NCBI RefSeq assembly: GCF_014656135.1
Contig: NZ_BNBV01000001.1
Span: 248,001-312,000 of the forward strand
Direction: 5' to 3'
DNA: 64,000 bases
From: Streptomyces thermodiastaticus
GTDB lineage: Bacteria > Actinomycetota > Actinomycetes > Streptomycetales > Streptomycetaceae
This document shows, piece by piece, positions 16,418-24,704 of this stretch. The translations under genes and the position numbers were made by a program. Numbering within the stretch: position 1 is the stretch's first letter; the number at the start of each line of letters is the position of its first letter. A model generated the notes under the pieces. The model worked only from the letters and a program-made list of their open reading frames with translations. It made no database searches and had not been told where the DNA came from.

Positions 16418-16479
16418 CCGCCGTCAGTCACGGCTGACCGTCGCCGCCGGACACCGCACCACCGGGCCGGACACGCCGC

Positions 16480-17229
16480 TCACCGGCGGGCCCGGCCCAG
16501 CATCTCCTCGGTCAGCCGCTGCCGGTGACCGGTGTAGGCGGCGCGCAGCGCGGGCCCTGGCCAGTCGTCGGGCAGCAGGTCGGCCGGCAGGACCGGGTCG
16601 GCCAGCAGGAGGCGCACCACGGCCGCCAGCACGGTGAACCGCTCGGCCGGGTGGCGGGCGTCCGCGACCCGGGCAAGCAGGGCGTGCGCCGTGGCCGCCC
16701 ATCCGGCGAGGGGCCACAGTCGTGCGGCCAGGTCGTGGGCGGGTTCCTCGGGCCGCGCGGTGAACCGGCCGACGGAGCGGGTCACGTCGTCGGGCCAGGG
16801 ACGCAGCAGATTGGCCGGGCGCACCCAGACGCCCTCGCGGAGTTCGGCGAGCCGGAGCGCACCCAAGTGCGCCCGCAGTTCGGCCCGTTCGGCGGGCCCG
16901 CGCCCGGTGGCCGTCACCACGGCCATCTCCCACTCCCCGCTCCAGCGACGCGTGCGCGGGTGCACGGCCGCGTCCTGGCGCCGCTGGCGCTCCAGCAGCC
17001 GGTCGCTGAGGCCGTAGACGCCGTCGGCGCGCCGGAGATCGCCGGCGGCCACCATACGGCTCAGCGCAGCCCGCAGGGTGGAGCCGCCGATACCGAAGGG
17101 CTCGACGGCCCGCAGCAGATCCTTCACGGGCAGCTCGGGCGGGTGGGTGCCCAGCAGCAGGCTCAGCACCACGGACCGCGCGGACAACGGGCGCAGCTCG
17201 ACCGCGGCGGACTTCGGGGAGGCGTTCAT
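16480..17229 (-). CDS. PaaX-like GntR-type regulator
   Basis: A 249-residue protein with the PaaX layout: an N-terminal winged helix (SVVLSLLLGTHPPELPVKDL, then FGIGGSTLRAALSRMVAAGDL), a central ferredoxin-like region (GEWEMAVVTATGRGPAERAELRAHL) and a helical C-terminal domain. PaaX represses phenylacetate catabolism and binds phenylacetyl-CoA in proteobacteria. In Streptomyces relatives next to acyl-CoA dehydrogenase genes are common and their ligand is unknown, presumably an acyl-CoA. ATG 17229 has no strong ribosome site. A perfect palindrome lies 6 bp before the start, pointing to autoregulation and control of the divergent dehydrogenase. Confidence 0.85.
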   Translation of the reverse strand: MNASPKSAAVELRPLSARSVVLSLLLGTHPPELPVKDLLRAVEPFGIGGSTLRAALSRMVAAGDLRRADGVYGLSDRLLERQRRQDAAVHPRTRRWSGEWEMAVVTATGRGPAERAELRAHLGALRLAELREGVWVRPANLLRPWPDDVTRSVGRFTARPEEPAHDLAARLWPLAGWAATAHALLARVADARHPAERFTVLAAVVRLLLADPVLPADLLPDDWPGPALRAAYTGHRQRLTEEMLGRARR

Positions 17230-17234
17230 GGTCA

Positions 17235-17245
17235 CGTACTGTACG
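17235..17245. promoter_or_regulatory. Palindrome between PaaX-like and dehydrogenase genes
   Basis: CGTACTGTACG is a perfect 5-1-5 inverted repeat just before the regulator's start. Next to it at 17252-17268 TATTGCATCATTGC contains ATTGC twice. The 71-bp gap is AT-richer than its surroundings. Probable operator for the PaaX-like protein. Confidence 0.45.
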
Positions 17246-17300
17246 GCGGCGCGTATTGCATCATTGCTACGGCCGCAGCCGGGGTGCAACACTGACGGGC

Positions 17301-19013
17301 ATGGCCTCTCCTCTCGCACGCGAACGACAGCAGCAGCGGCCGCAGGACGGCCCGCCCGTCTCCGCCGGGCCCACCCCCGCGTCCGGCGGCACCCACGAGG
17401 TGACCAACCAGCCCCCGCCCCTGTCCCCGTACGACGCCGCCGACGACGCGGCCCTCCTGGAGGGGCTGCGCCGGGAGGGCGCCGGGTGGGCCGAGGAGCA
17501 GGTGCGGCGGCTCGGCGGGCTGGCCGGCAGCCCGGAGGTGCAGGAGTGGGCGGAACAGGCCAACCGGCACGAGCCGGAGCTGCGCACCCACGACCGTTAC
17601 GGCCACCGCATCGACGAGGTCGACTTCCATCCCAGCTGGCACGATCTGATGCGGACCGCGGTCGGCGAGGGCCTGGCCGGCGCGCCCTGGGCGGACGAGC
17701 GGCCCGGCGCGCACGTCGCCCGCACGGCCGGCGGGCTGGTGTGGGGGCACACGGACGCCGGGCACCTGTGCCCCGTCTCGATGACCTACGCCGCCGTACC
17801 GGCCCTGCGCGCACAGCCGGACCTCGCCGCCGTCTACGAGCCCTTGCTGACCGGCCGGGCCTACGAGCCGGGCCTGCGGGTGCCGGCCGACAAGCCGGGC
17901 CTGCTGGCAGGCATGGGCATGACGGAGAAGCAGGGCGGCTCGGACGTGCGCACCAACACCACGACGGCCACCCCGACCGCCGAGCCGGGGGTGTACACGC
18001 TGCGCGGCCACAAGTGGTTCACCTCCGCGCCGATGTGCGACGTCTTCCTGGTGCTGGCGCAGGCGCCGGGCGGGCTGTCCTGCTTCCTGGTTCCGCGGGT
18101 GCTGCCCGACGGCAGCCGCAACCCGTTCCGCATCCAGCGCCTGAAGGACAAGCTGGGCAACCGTTCCAACGCCTCCTGCGAACCGGAGTTCGACGGAACC
18201 GTGGCCTGGCTGGTGGGGCCCGAGGGGCGCGGGGTGAAGACCATCATCGAGATGGTCAACTGCACCCGGCTGGACTGCGTGATGATGTCGGCGGCGCTGA
18301 TGCGCAAGACGCTCGTCGAGGCCAGCCACCACGCACGGCACCGCCGGGCGTTCGGCGCCCTGCTGTCCGACCAGCCGCTGATGCGCAACGTGCTCGCCGA
18401 CCTCGCCCTGGAGTCGGAGGCCGCCACCACCCTGACGCTGCGCCTGGCCGGCGCGGCGGACCGGGCGGTGCGCGGGGACGCGGCGGAGACGGCGTTCCGG
18501 CGGATCGCGACCGCGGTGGGCAAGTACTGGGTCACCAAGCGGGGCCCGGCCTTCACGGCGGAGGCACTGGAGTGCCTGGGCGGCAACGGCTACGTGGAGG
18601 AGTCCGGCATGCCCCGGCACTACCGCGAGGCGCCCGTGCTGTCGATCTGGGAGGGCTCGGGCAACGTCAACGCCCTGGACGTGCTGCGGGCGGTGGGGCG
18701 TGAGCCGGGCACCGCCGAAGCGCTGTTCACCGAGCTGGAGCTCGCCCGGGGCGCCGACGCCCGTCTGGACGCGGCCGTGACCCGGCTGAAGAACGAGCTC
18801 GTCGAGGCCTCCCCGCTGCGGGCGCGCCGACTGGTGGAGCTGATGGCGCTGACCCTGCAGGCCTCGCTGCTGGTCCGGCACGCCCCGTCGTCCGTCGCCG
18901 ACGCCTTCTGCGCGACCCGGCTGGGCGGCGACTGGGGTCACTGCTTCGGCACGCTGCCGGACTCCGCCGACGTCACGGGCATTCTGGCGCGGGCCCTGCC
19001 GGGGACGGTCTGA
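17301..19013 (+). CDS. AidB-like acyl-CoA dehydrogenase
   Basis: A 570-residue flavoprotein of the AidB / DNA-alkylation-response branch: the N-terminal THEVTNQPPPLSPYDAADDAALLEGL motif is diagnostic, then GMGMTEKQGGSDVRTNTT (FAD/substrate loop), GHKWFTSAPMCDVFLVLAQ, and ECLGGNGYVEESGMPRHYREAPVLSIWEGSGNV cut across the C-terminal FAD domain. E. coli AidB is induced by alkylating agents and binds DNA; actinobacterial relatives have untested roles in acyl-CoA oxidation or alkylation defence. The first 30 residues are a Gln/Pro-rich extension not seen in E. coli AidB. No strong ribosome site precedes ATG 17301; GTG near 17400 is a shorter alternative. It is divergent from a PaaX-like regulator. 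Confidence 0.9.
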   Translation: MASPLARERQQQRPQDGPPVSAGPTPASGGTHEVTNQPPPLSPYDAADDAALLEGLRREGAGWAEEQVRRLGGLAGSPEVQEWAEQANRHEPELRTHDRYGHRIDEVDFHPSWHDLMRTAVGEGLAGAPWADERPGAHVARTAGGLVWGHTDAGHLCPVSMTYAAVPALRAQPDLAAVYEPLLTGRAYEPGLRVPADKPGLLAGMGMTEKQGGSDVRTNTTTATPTAEPGVYTLRGHKWFTSAPMCDVFLVLAQAPGGLSCFLVPRVLPDGSRNPFRIQRLKDKLGNRSNASCEPEFDGTVAWLVGPEGRGVKTIIEMVNCTRLDCVMMSAALMRKTLVEASHHARHRRAFGALLSDQPLMRNVLADLALESEAATTLTLRLAGAADRAVRGDAAETAFRRIATAVGKYWVTKRGPAFTAEALECLGGNGYVEESGMPRHYREAPVLSIWEGSGNVNALDVLRAVGREPGTAEALFTELELARGADARLDAAVTRLKNELVEASPLRARRLVELMALTLQASLLVRHAPSSVADAFCATRLGGDWGHCFGTLPDSADVTGILARALPGTV

Positions 19014-19227
19014 TCCGGGCGGGCGCCCGCTCGGGCGCCGAGTACGACCGTGGCCGCCCGCTTCGGGGCACCGGGAGCGACCGGGCCGCGTGATCGGCCG
19101 ACTCCGGCCGCCGGTCGCGCGGCGCCCGTCCGCCGCCGCGCCCCGTGCCCCGGGAACGAGCGGGACGCCTCGTCACGCCGAGCCGACCAGGCCGCGGCCA
19201 CCTGGGACGACACCGCCGGGACGGTGA

Positions 19228-19250
19228 CTGTCAGTGGCGCGGTGCACACT
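19228..19250 (+). promoter_or_regulatory. recA-NDp-type (damage-inducible) promoter
   Basis: CTGTCAGTGGC, 6 bp, CACACT matches the actinobacterial LexA-independent DNA-damage promoter TTGTCAGTGGC-N6-TAGggT at 10 of 11 upstream bases with exact spacing; the -10 is weaker (only A2 and T6 conserved). It is read in the direction of the BNR gene, with about 47 nt of leader. Confidence 0.55.
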
Positions 19251-19258
19251 GAGCGTCA

Positions 19259-19278
19259 TCCGGACAAGGGTGTCCGGA
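19259..19278. repeat. Inverted repeat in BNR gene leader
   Basis: TCCGGACA and TGTCCGGA form a perfect 8-bp stem with an AGGG loop. It sits just after the predicted start of transcription and about 13 nt before the ribosome site. It may be a transcript hairpin or an operator. Confidence 0.5.
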
Positions 19279-19303
19279 CGACGATCGTGTGGAGGTGACC
19301 GGC

Positions 19304-20389
19304 ATGACCGAGGTACTGCTGGCCGTGGGCACCCGCAAGGGCCTGTTCATCGGGCGGCGGCGGGGTGGCGCCTGGGAGTTCGACGACCGTCCCCGTTTCC
19401 CCGCCCAGGCCGTCTACGCGGTGGCCATCGACACCCGGGGCGCGGTGCCGCGGCTGCTGGCCGGCGGGGACAGCGCGCACTGGGGTCCGTCCGTGTTCCA
19501 CTCCGACGACCTCGGCCGCACCTGGGCGGAACCGCCCCGGCCCGCAGTGCGATTCCCCGAGGACACCGGGGCCTCGCTGGAACGGGTGTGGCAGCTGCAC
19601 CCGGCGGCCGCGGAACCGGACGTGGTCTACGCGGGCACGGAGCCCGCCGCGCTGTACCGCTCGGAGGACCGCGGGGAGAGTTTCGAGCTGGTGCGGGCCC
19701 TGTGGGAGCACCCCACCCGATCGCAGTGGGTGCCGGGCGGCGGCGGTGAGTGCCTGCACACGGTGGTGACCGACCCGCGCGATCCCCGGGCCGTCACGGT
19801 CGCCGTCTCCGCCGCCGGGGCGTTCCGCACGACGGACGGCGGGAAGAGCTGGGCACCCTCCAACTCCGGGGTGTCGGCGGTGTTCCTGCCCGGCCCGGAC
19901 CCGGAGTTCGGGCAGTGCGTCCACAAGATCGCACGGGACGCGGCCGACCCGGACCGGCTGTATCTGCAGAACCACTGGGGCGTGTACCGCAGCGACGACG
20001 GCGGCGCGCACTGGACGGACATCGGCGCGGGCCTGCCCTCCACGTTCGGTTTCGCGGTCGCCGCGCACCCGCGCCGCGGCGACACCGCCTATGTCTTCCC
20101 GGTCGAAGCCGACACCGACCGGGTGCCCGCCGGCCACCGCTGCCGCGTCTTCCGCACCACGGACGCGGGCAAGAGCTGGGAGCCGCTCGTGGCCGGCCTG
20201 CCCCGCGCGGACCACTACGGCACGGTGCTGCGGGACGCCCTGTGCACGGACGACGCGGACCCGGCCGGGGTGTACTTCGGCAACCGCAACGGCGAGGTGT
20301 ACGCCTCGGCGGACGACGGTGACACCTGGCAGCAGCTGGCCGCGCACCTGCCGGACGTGCTGTGCGTCCGCGCGGCGGTGGTGGGGTGA
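19304..20389 (+). CDS. BNR/sialidase-like beta-propeller protein
   Basis: A 361-residue cytosolic-looking propeller with no signal peptide. Repeats of the Asp-box type are easy to see: SDDLGRTW, SEDRGESF, TTDGGKSW, SDDGGAHW, TTDAGKSW, SADDGDTW, spaced about 55-60 residues, giving a six- or seven-bladed fold. Sialidase catalytic residues are not evident, so it is annotated widely as glycosyl hydrolase-like or exo-alpha-sialidase repeat protein without known reaction. ATG 19304 has GGAGGTGA 5 nt upstream. The upstream promoter resembles DNA-damage-inducible ones, and the next gene on the strand encodes uracil-DNA glycosylase, but a role in the damage response is only inference. Confidence 0.85.
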   Translation: MTEVLLAVGTRKGLFIGRRRGGAWEFDDRPRFPAQAVYAVAIDTRGAVPRLLAGGDSAHWGPSVFHSDDLGRTWAEPPRPAVRFPEDTGASLERVWQLHPAAAEPDVVYAGTEPAALYRSEDRGESFELVRALWEHPTRSQWVPGGGGECLHTVVTDPRDPRAVTVAVSAAGAFRTTDGGKSWAPSNSGVSAVFLPGPDPEFGQCVHKIARDAADPDRLYLQNHWGVYRSDDGGAHWTDIGAGLPSTFGFAVAAHPRRGDTAYVFPVEADTDRVPAGHRCRVFRTTDAGKSWEPLVAGLPRADHYGTVLRDALCTDDADPAGVYFGNRNGEVYASADDGDTWQQLAAHLPDVLCVRAAVVG

Positions 20390-20562
20390 GGCCTGCGGCC
20401 CGCGCCGGCGGCGTCCGCGTGCTCCAGCCCGGCCCGGGTCCGGTGACGCCGCGCGATCCGGCCCGTCGGCCCCCGCCCGTGCACGGCGAACCGCCACCCG
20501 GTGATCCGGACCGGACACCCCCGCGCAAGATCGGTCGCCACCGGTCGGTGTGCGGACACCGC

Positions 20563-20593
20563 TTGATCACCTCACGCGTCGCGGCAGTAGGGT
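20563..20593 (+). promoter_or_regulatory. Promoter for leaderless uracil-DNA glycosylase mRNA
   Basis: TTGATC (20563-20568), 19-bp spacer, TAGGGT (20588-20593). The expected transcription start, 7 nt on, coincides with GTG at 20601. Confidence 0.55.
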
Positions 20594-20600
20594 GACGCCC

Positions 20601-21278
20601 GTGGCACCACGACCCTTGCATGAAATCGTCGAGCCGGGCTGGGCGAAGGCCCTGGAGCCGGTGGCCGGACGCATCGCCGCGATGGGCGACTTCCTGCGCG
20701 CGGAGATCGCGGCGGGACGCACCTACCTCCCGGCCGGGCAGAACGTCCTGCGGGCCTTCCAGCAACCCTTCGACGACGTGCGGGTGCTGATCGTCGGCCA
20801 GGACCCCTACCCCACCCCGGGGCACGCCGTGGGCCTGTCCTTCTCGGTCGCACCCGAGGTGCGCCCGCTGCCCGGCAGCCTGATCAACATCTTCCGGGAG
20901 CTGACCGCCGACCTGGGCGTGCCCCAGCCGTCCAGCGGCGACCTGACGCCCTGGACCCGGCAGGGCGTGCTGCTGCTCAACAGGGCTTTGACCACCGCCC
21001 CGCGCAGACCCGGAGCCCACCGCGGCAAGGGCTGGGAGGAGGTCACCGACCAGGCGATACGGGCGCTCGCGGCGCGCGGCAAGCCGCTCGTGGCGATCCT
21101 GTGGGGCCGTGACGCCCGCACCCTGCGCCCGCTGCTGGGCGACGTGCCGTGCGTGGAGTCGGCCCACCCCTCCCCCATGTCGGCCGACCGCGGCTTTTTC
21201 GGCTCGCGCCCGTTCAGCCGGGTCAACGACCTGCTCGTCCGGCAGGGCGGCCGGCCCGTCGACTGGCGCCTGCCGTGA
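20601..21278 (+). CDS. ung: Family 1 uracil-DNA glycosylase
   Basis: A 225-residue UDG. The catalytic water-activating loop [19 protein letters not shown] carries Asp68; the minor-groove loop [22 protein letters not shown] carries His189; the uracil-specific Asn lies in [10 protein letters not shown]. It removes uracil from DNA in base-excision repair. GTG 20601 is preferred over the overlapping GTG at 20592 because it matches the predicted start of a leaderless mRNA and gives the usual family length. Its stop codon overlaps the start of the following kinase gene by 4 bp. Streptomycetes usually carry more than one UDG. Confidence 0.95.
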   Translation: MAPRPLHEIVEPGWAKALEPVAGRIAAMGDFLRAEIAAGRTYLPAGQNVLRAFQQPFDDVRVLIVGQDPYPTPGHAVGLSFSVAPEVRPLPGSLINIFRELTADLGVPQPSSGDLTPWTRQGVLLLNRALTTAPRRPGAHRGKGWEEVTDQAIRALAARGKPLVAILWGRDARTLRPLLGDVPCVESAHPSPMSADRGFFGSRPFSRVNDLLVRQGGRPVDWRLP

Positions 21279-22276
21279 CCGGCGAGGCGCCGGGCGGCGC
21301 GCAGGAGGAAGCCGGGTTCCTCGCCGTGGACTCCGGCGGCTCCGGGCTGCGGGTGGTCGTCGGCGTCCCCGGACGCGGGGCGCTGGCCCAGCGGTCGTCC
21401 AAGGAGCCGGTGCGCACCGGCTCCCGGGGCATCGACCCGGAGCATCTGATGCGGCAGCTGGTGCCGATGGCCGCGTCGCTGGCGGCCGAGACCGGCGTGG
21501 AGCGGCCGGCGACTGCTGTCGTGGGCGCCGCCGGGCTGGCCACGCTGGGCGACGCCCTGCGCGCCGAGCTGCCCGGTCTGCTGGCCCGCGAACTCGGCGT
21601 GCGGTCGGTCGCGCTGGCCGCCGACGCGGTCACCGCCTACGTCGGCGCGCTCGGCCCGCGGCCCGGAGCGGTGCTCGCCGCAGGCACCGGTCTCATCGCG
21701 ATCGGCACCGACCTGACCCGGTGGCGTCGGGCGGACGGCTGGGGCCATCTGCTGGGCGACTGCGGCAGCGGCGCCTGGATCGGGCGGGCCGGGCTGGAGG
21801 CCGCGCTGCGCGCCCACGACGGACGCGACGGCGGCTCGGCGGCACTGCTCGCCCGCGCCGAGGAGATGTTCGGGCCGATGCCCGAGCTGCCCGGCCGGCT
21901 GTACCCGCGCACCGACCGTGCCGCGGTGCTGGCCTCCTTCGCTCCCCAGGTGGCCGCCTGCGCCGCGGACGACCCGGTCGCGGCAGGTGTGCTGCGCGCT
22001 GCGGCCCGGCACATGGCCGAGTCGGCCGCCGCCGTCTGCCCCGCCTCGGGCGAGCCGCTGATCGCGCTCACTGGAGGCCTGTTCAAGATGGGCGAACCTC
22101 TTCTGGCACCGCTGGAGCGGGAGTTGACGGCGCGGCTGCCGCAGGCCCGCCGGGTCACCGCCGAGGGCGATCCGCTGCACGGTTCGGTGCGCATCGCCAC
22201 CGAGCTGGCACGCGGCACACTCGCCCTGCCCGCGGACGAGAAGATGCTGTACATGCCTGCTGGACACGGCGGTTGA
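21275..22276 (+). CDS. BadF/BadG/NAGK-type ATPase (sugar kinase-like)
   Basis: A 333-residue ASKHA-fold kinase. The phosphate-1 loop reads [15 protein letters not shown], the central region AGTGLIAIG and [18 protein letters not shown] are the N-acetylglucosamine-kinase / BadF signature, and the adenosine motif is [10 protein letters not shown]. Bacterial homologues phosphorylate N-acetylglucosamine or muramic-type sugars, or activate 2-hydroxyacyl dehydratases; the [10 protein letters not shown] motif favours an amino-sugar kinase. GTG 21275 overlaps the UDG stop (GTGA), so translation is coupled. The pairing with a DNA-repair enzyme has no obvious functional logic. Confidence 0.85.
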   Translation: MTGEAPGGAQEEAGFLAVDSGGSGLRVVVGVPGRGALAQRSSKEPVRTGSRGIDPEHLMRQLVPMAASLAAETGVERPATAVVGAAGLATLGDALRAELPGLLARELGVRSVALAADAVTAYVGALGPRPGAVLAAGTGLIAIGTDLTRWRRADGWGHLLGDCGSGAWIGRAGLEAALRAHDGRDGGSAALLARAEEMFGPMPELPGRLYPRTDRAAVLASFAPQVAACAADDPVAAGVLRAAARHMAESAAAVCPASGEPLIALTGGLFKMGEPLLAPLERELTARLPQARRVTAEGDPLHGSVRIATELARGTLALPADEKMLYMPAGHGG

Positions 22277-22416
22277 CGGGAACCGGAGATCCGGGGAACG
22301 TATCCCGCCCTACGGGGCACACCACCGGATCCCGGCCTTCCGGTGATCCGTCAGACAAAACCGGACGGAAACCGTTCACCTGCACCCTCCCCGAACAGCA
22401 GGCCTGAGAAAACCAG

Positions 22417-22422
22417 TAACAT
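22417..22422 (+). promoter_or_regulatory. -10 element for leaderless CbiX-like gene
   Basis: TAACAT ends 8 nt before ATG 22431; with no ribosome site present, the transcript probably begins at the start codon. Confidence 0.5.
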
Positions 22423-22430
22423 GCGGCGCC

Positions 22431-23354
22431 ATGAGCTCCCCCACTGGGCCCGCGTCCGGCCTGCCAGTACGAATGCCGCGCCCCCGCCAGCCCGGACGGC
22501 ACCGCCGCCCCGAACCGCTGGCCGCTCCCGAGGGCGCGCCCGCGCTCGTCCTCGCGGTGCCAGGCACGACCGGCACCGCCACGCGCAGCCTCGCCGAGGA
22601 GGTCGTGAGCATCGCGCGCTCCGAGCTGCCCGGCCTCGACGCCCGGATCGGGTATGTCGACGGGGACGGCTCGGAGTTCCCCAGCGTGCAGTCCGTGCTC
22701 TCCCGCGCGGCCGACGACCGCACCGCCCGCTACGAGCAGGCCCTGGCCGCCGGTGTGGAGGCCAAGGAGCCCGAGGGCCCGGTCGCGATCGTCGTCCCGC
22801 TGCTGGCCGGTCCGGACAGCGCGCTGCTGCGCCGCATCCGCCAGGCCGTCATGGACAGCCGCGTCGCCGCCGAGCTGACCGATGTGCTCGGCCCCCATCC
22901 GCTGCTCGCCGAGGCGCTGCACGTGCGCCTGTCCGAGGCCGGTCTGGCCCGCGCGGACCGGGCCCGCCTGTTCACGGTGACCACCGCCGCCGACGGCATC
23001 ATCCTCGCCTCCACCGGTGGTGAGGAGGCCGTGCAGGCGGCCGGGATCACCGGCATGCTGCTCGCCGCCCGCCTCGCGGTGCCGGTGATGTCCGCGGCAC
23101 TGGATCAGGAGGGCTCGATCGCGACCGTCGCCGAGCAGCTGCGGTCGTCCGGTTCGCATCAGCTGGCGCTGGCGCCGTACCTGATCGGCCCGGAGATCGA
23201 GGCCGAGGTGATCGAGCGGGCAGCCAAGGAGGCGGACTGCCCGGCCGCGGAGCCCCTCGGCGCCTACCCGGCGATCGGCAAGCTCGCGCTGGCCAAGTAC
23301 ACCACGGCGCTGGGCATCACCCCGCAGCAGCCGCAGGGCGTACCGGTCCGCTGA
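22431..23354 (+). CDS. CbiX/sirohydrochlorin-chelatase-like protein
   Basis: A 307-residue protein with two chelatase-like halves: the first begins ALVLAVPGTTGTATRSLAEE (around residue 38), the second around LFTVTTAADGIILAST. In true CbiX/SirB chelatases the first strand carries a catalytic His (HGSR); here that position reads VPGTTG, so the catalytic His is absent and metal-chelatase activity is doubtful. Streptomyces has several such paralogues annotated as chelatases or hypothetical proteins. No cobalamin or siroheme genes are adjacent. ATG 22431 follows a -10 box by 8 nt. The gene ends before a very strong hairpin. Confidence 0.75.
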   Translation: MSSPTGPASGLPVRMPRPRQPGRHRRPEPLAAPEGAPALVLAVPGTTGTATRSLAEEVVSIARSELPGLDARIGYVDGDGSEFPSVQSVLSRAADDRTARYEQALAAGVEAKEPEGPVAIVVPLLAGPDSALLRRIRQAVMDSRVAAELTDVLGPHPLLAEALHVRLSEAGLARADRARLFTVTTAADGIILASTGGEEAVQAAGITGMLLAARLAVPVMSAALDQEGSIATVAEQLRSSGSHQLALAPYLIGPEIEAEVIERAAKEADCPAAEPLGAYPAIGKLALAKYTTALGITPQQPQGVPVR

Positions 23355-23412
23355 CCCGTACGGCCCGTGCGTGCGGTGCCACGGGGCCGTACGGACGCCG
23401 CACATGCCCTTG

Positions 23413-23453
23413 AAAGGGCCCGCTCCGGCCGACTCGGCCGGAGCGGGCCCTTT
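23413..23453. terminator. Strong bidirectional terminator hairpin
   Basis: An 18-bp perfect stem (AAAGGGCCCGCTCCGGCC and its complement) with a 5-nt GACTC loop, ending in TTT on both strands. It separates the convergent CbiX-like and lactonase genes. Confidence 0.9.
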
Positions 23454-23523
23454 CCGCATCCCTCGGGTGTGCAGCGGGCGCAGGGGTGCACGCGGGCCTC
23501 ACGGGAGGCCGGTGCGTGCGCGT

Positions 23524-24558
23524 TCAGCCGAAGACCACGCAGGACGCCGCCGTCACCCCGACCGCCCCGGCCCGCTCCGGGACTCCTGTGTGTGGGTCGA
23601 CGGAGAACCAGGTGACGTCGCCGGAACGCTCGTTGGCGACGTACAGGAAGCCGTCGCACCAGGCGAGCGCCCGCGGCCAGCGACCGCCGCACGGCACGGT
23701 CGTCACCCGCTCCAGCCGTTCACCGCCGGCCGCGACGGCAAAGACGGTCAGCACGTCCTCGCCGCGCGTCGCGGTCCACACGAACCGGCCGTCGGGTGCG
23801 ACGACGACCCCCGAGGGGTAGGCGTCACCGGCGGGTGCCTGTGCCAGGACGGGTGTCTCGGTGAGGGGCTGAAGAGCGCCGGCTTCACGGTCCCAGTGGC
23901 AAAGGGTGATCGAGGGCGTCAGTTCGTTGACGACGCAGGCGTGCCGCCCGTCCGGGAAGAAGGCCAGGTGACGGGGACCGGAGCCGGGACGCAGCGCGAT
24001 CTCCCGGTGCAGCGTGAGCGCACCGCCGGTGAGCGTGCACACCCGCACGGAGTCCGTCCCGAGGTCGACGCTGACCACCCAGCGGCCGCTCGGGTCCGGC
24101 TGCACCTGATGGGCGTGCGGACCGCGCTGCCACCGCTCGTGCGGACCCGAACCCGTGTGCCGCAGCACCGCACTGGGGGCGGGGGCGAGACGGCCGTCGG
24201 CGCGGACGGGGACGGCGCTGACACTGCCGGAGCCGTAGTTGGCGGTCAGGACGTGTCCGCCGACCACGCTGAGATGGGTGGGGCCGCTGCCGCCGACCCG
24301 CACCGGAGGGCCGGTCAGCTCCAGCGTCTCGCCCTTCACCCGGTATGCGGCCACCGCTCCCTCGGCCGTCTCGCTGACCGCGTAGAGGGTGCCGCCGTCG
24401 GGCGCCAGGGCCAGGTAGGACGGGTCGAGCACATCGTCCACGCTGCTCAGCAAGGTCAGTGCGCCGTCTCGTCCGGCCACGGTCGCGGTGACCACTCCGG
24501 GGCCTCCCGCCGCCGTGAACGATCCGATGAACGCCCGCCGCCCGCCGCCGTCTGCCAC
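23524..24558 (-). CDS. Lactonase-family seven-bladed beta-propeller
   Basis: A 344-residue protein of the 6-phosphogluconolactonase/3-carboxymuconate cyclase propeller family (Pgl type). Signature stretches are YLALAPDGGTLYAVSE, GPTHLSVVGGHVLTANYGSGSVS, GPHAHQVQPDPSGRWVVSVDLG, GPRHLAFFPDGRHACVVNEL and PSGVVVAPDGRFVWTATRG. The GPHAHQ and VDLG positions hold the conserved His and Asp of this family. It may hydrolyse 6-phosphogluconolactone or another lactone in the cytosol. The start is GTG at 24558 with GAGAGGGGA upstream. No pentose phosphate genes are adjacent. Confidence 0.87.
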   Translation of the reverse strand: MADGGGRRAFIGSFTAAGGPGVVTATVAGRDGALTLLSSVDDVLDPSYLALAPDGGTLYAVSETAEGAVAAYRVKGETLELTGPPVRVGGSGPTHLSVVGGHVLTANYGSGSVSAVPVRADGRLAPAPSAVLRHTGSGPHERWQRGPHAHQVQPDPSGRWVVSVDLGTDSVRVCTLTGGALTLHREIALRPGSGPRHLAFFPDGRHACVVNELTPSITLCHWDREAGALQPLTETPVLAQAPAGDAYPSGVVVAPDGRFVWTATRGEDVLTVFAVAAGGERLERVTTVPCGGRWPRALAWCDGFLYVANERSGDVTWFSVDPHTGVPERAGAVGVTAASCVVFG

Positions 24559-24704
24559 CTGCGTCCCCTCTCGTCGACCCGCTCGGGGCCGACGCTAGCA
24601 GCCGGGCAGCACGGTGCGGCCCAAGCCGGCGGGTGTCCGGCCTGTCGCACGTCCCTCGCTGCGGTCGCACAGGCCGGCCTCGCGGACAGGGCCCGTCCGG
24701 GGCG

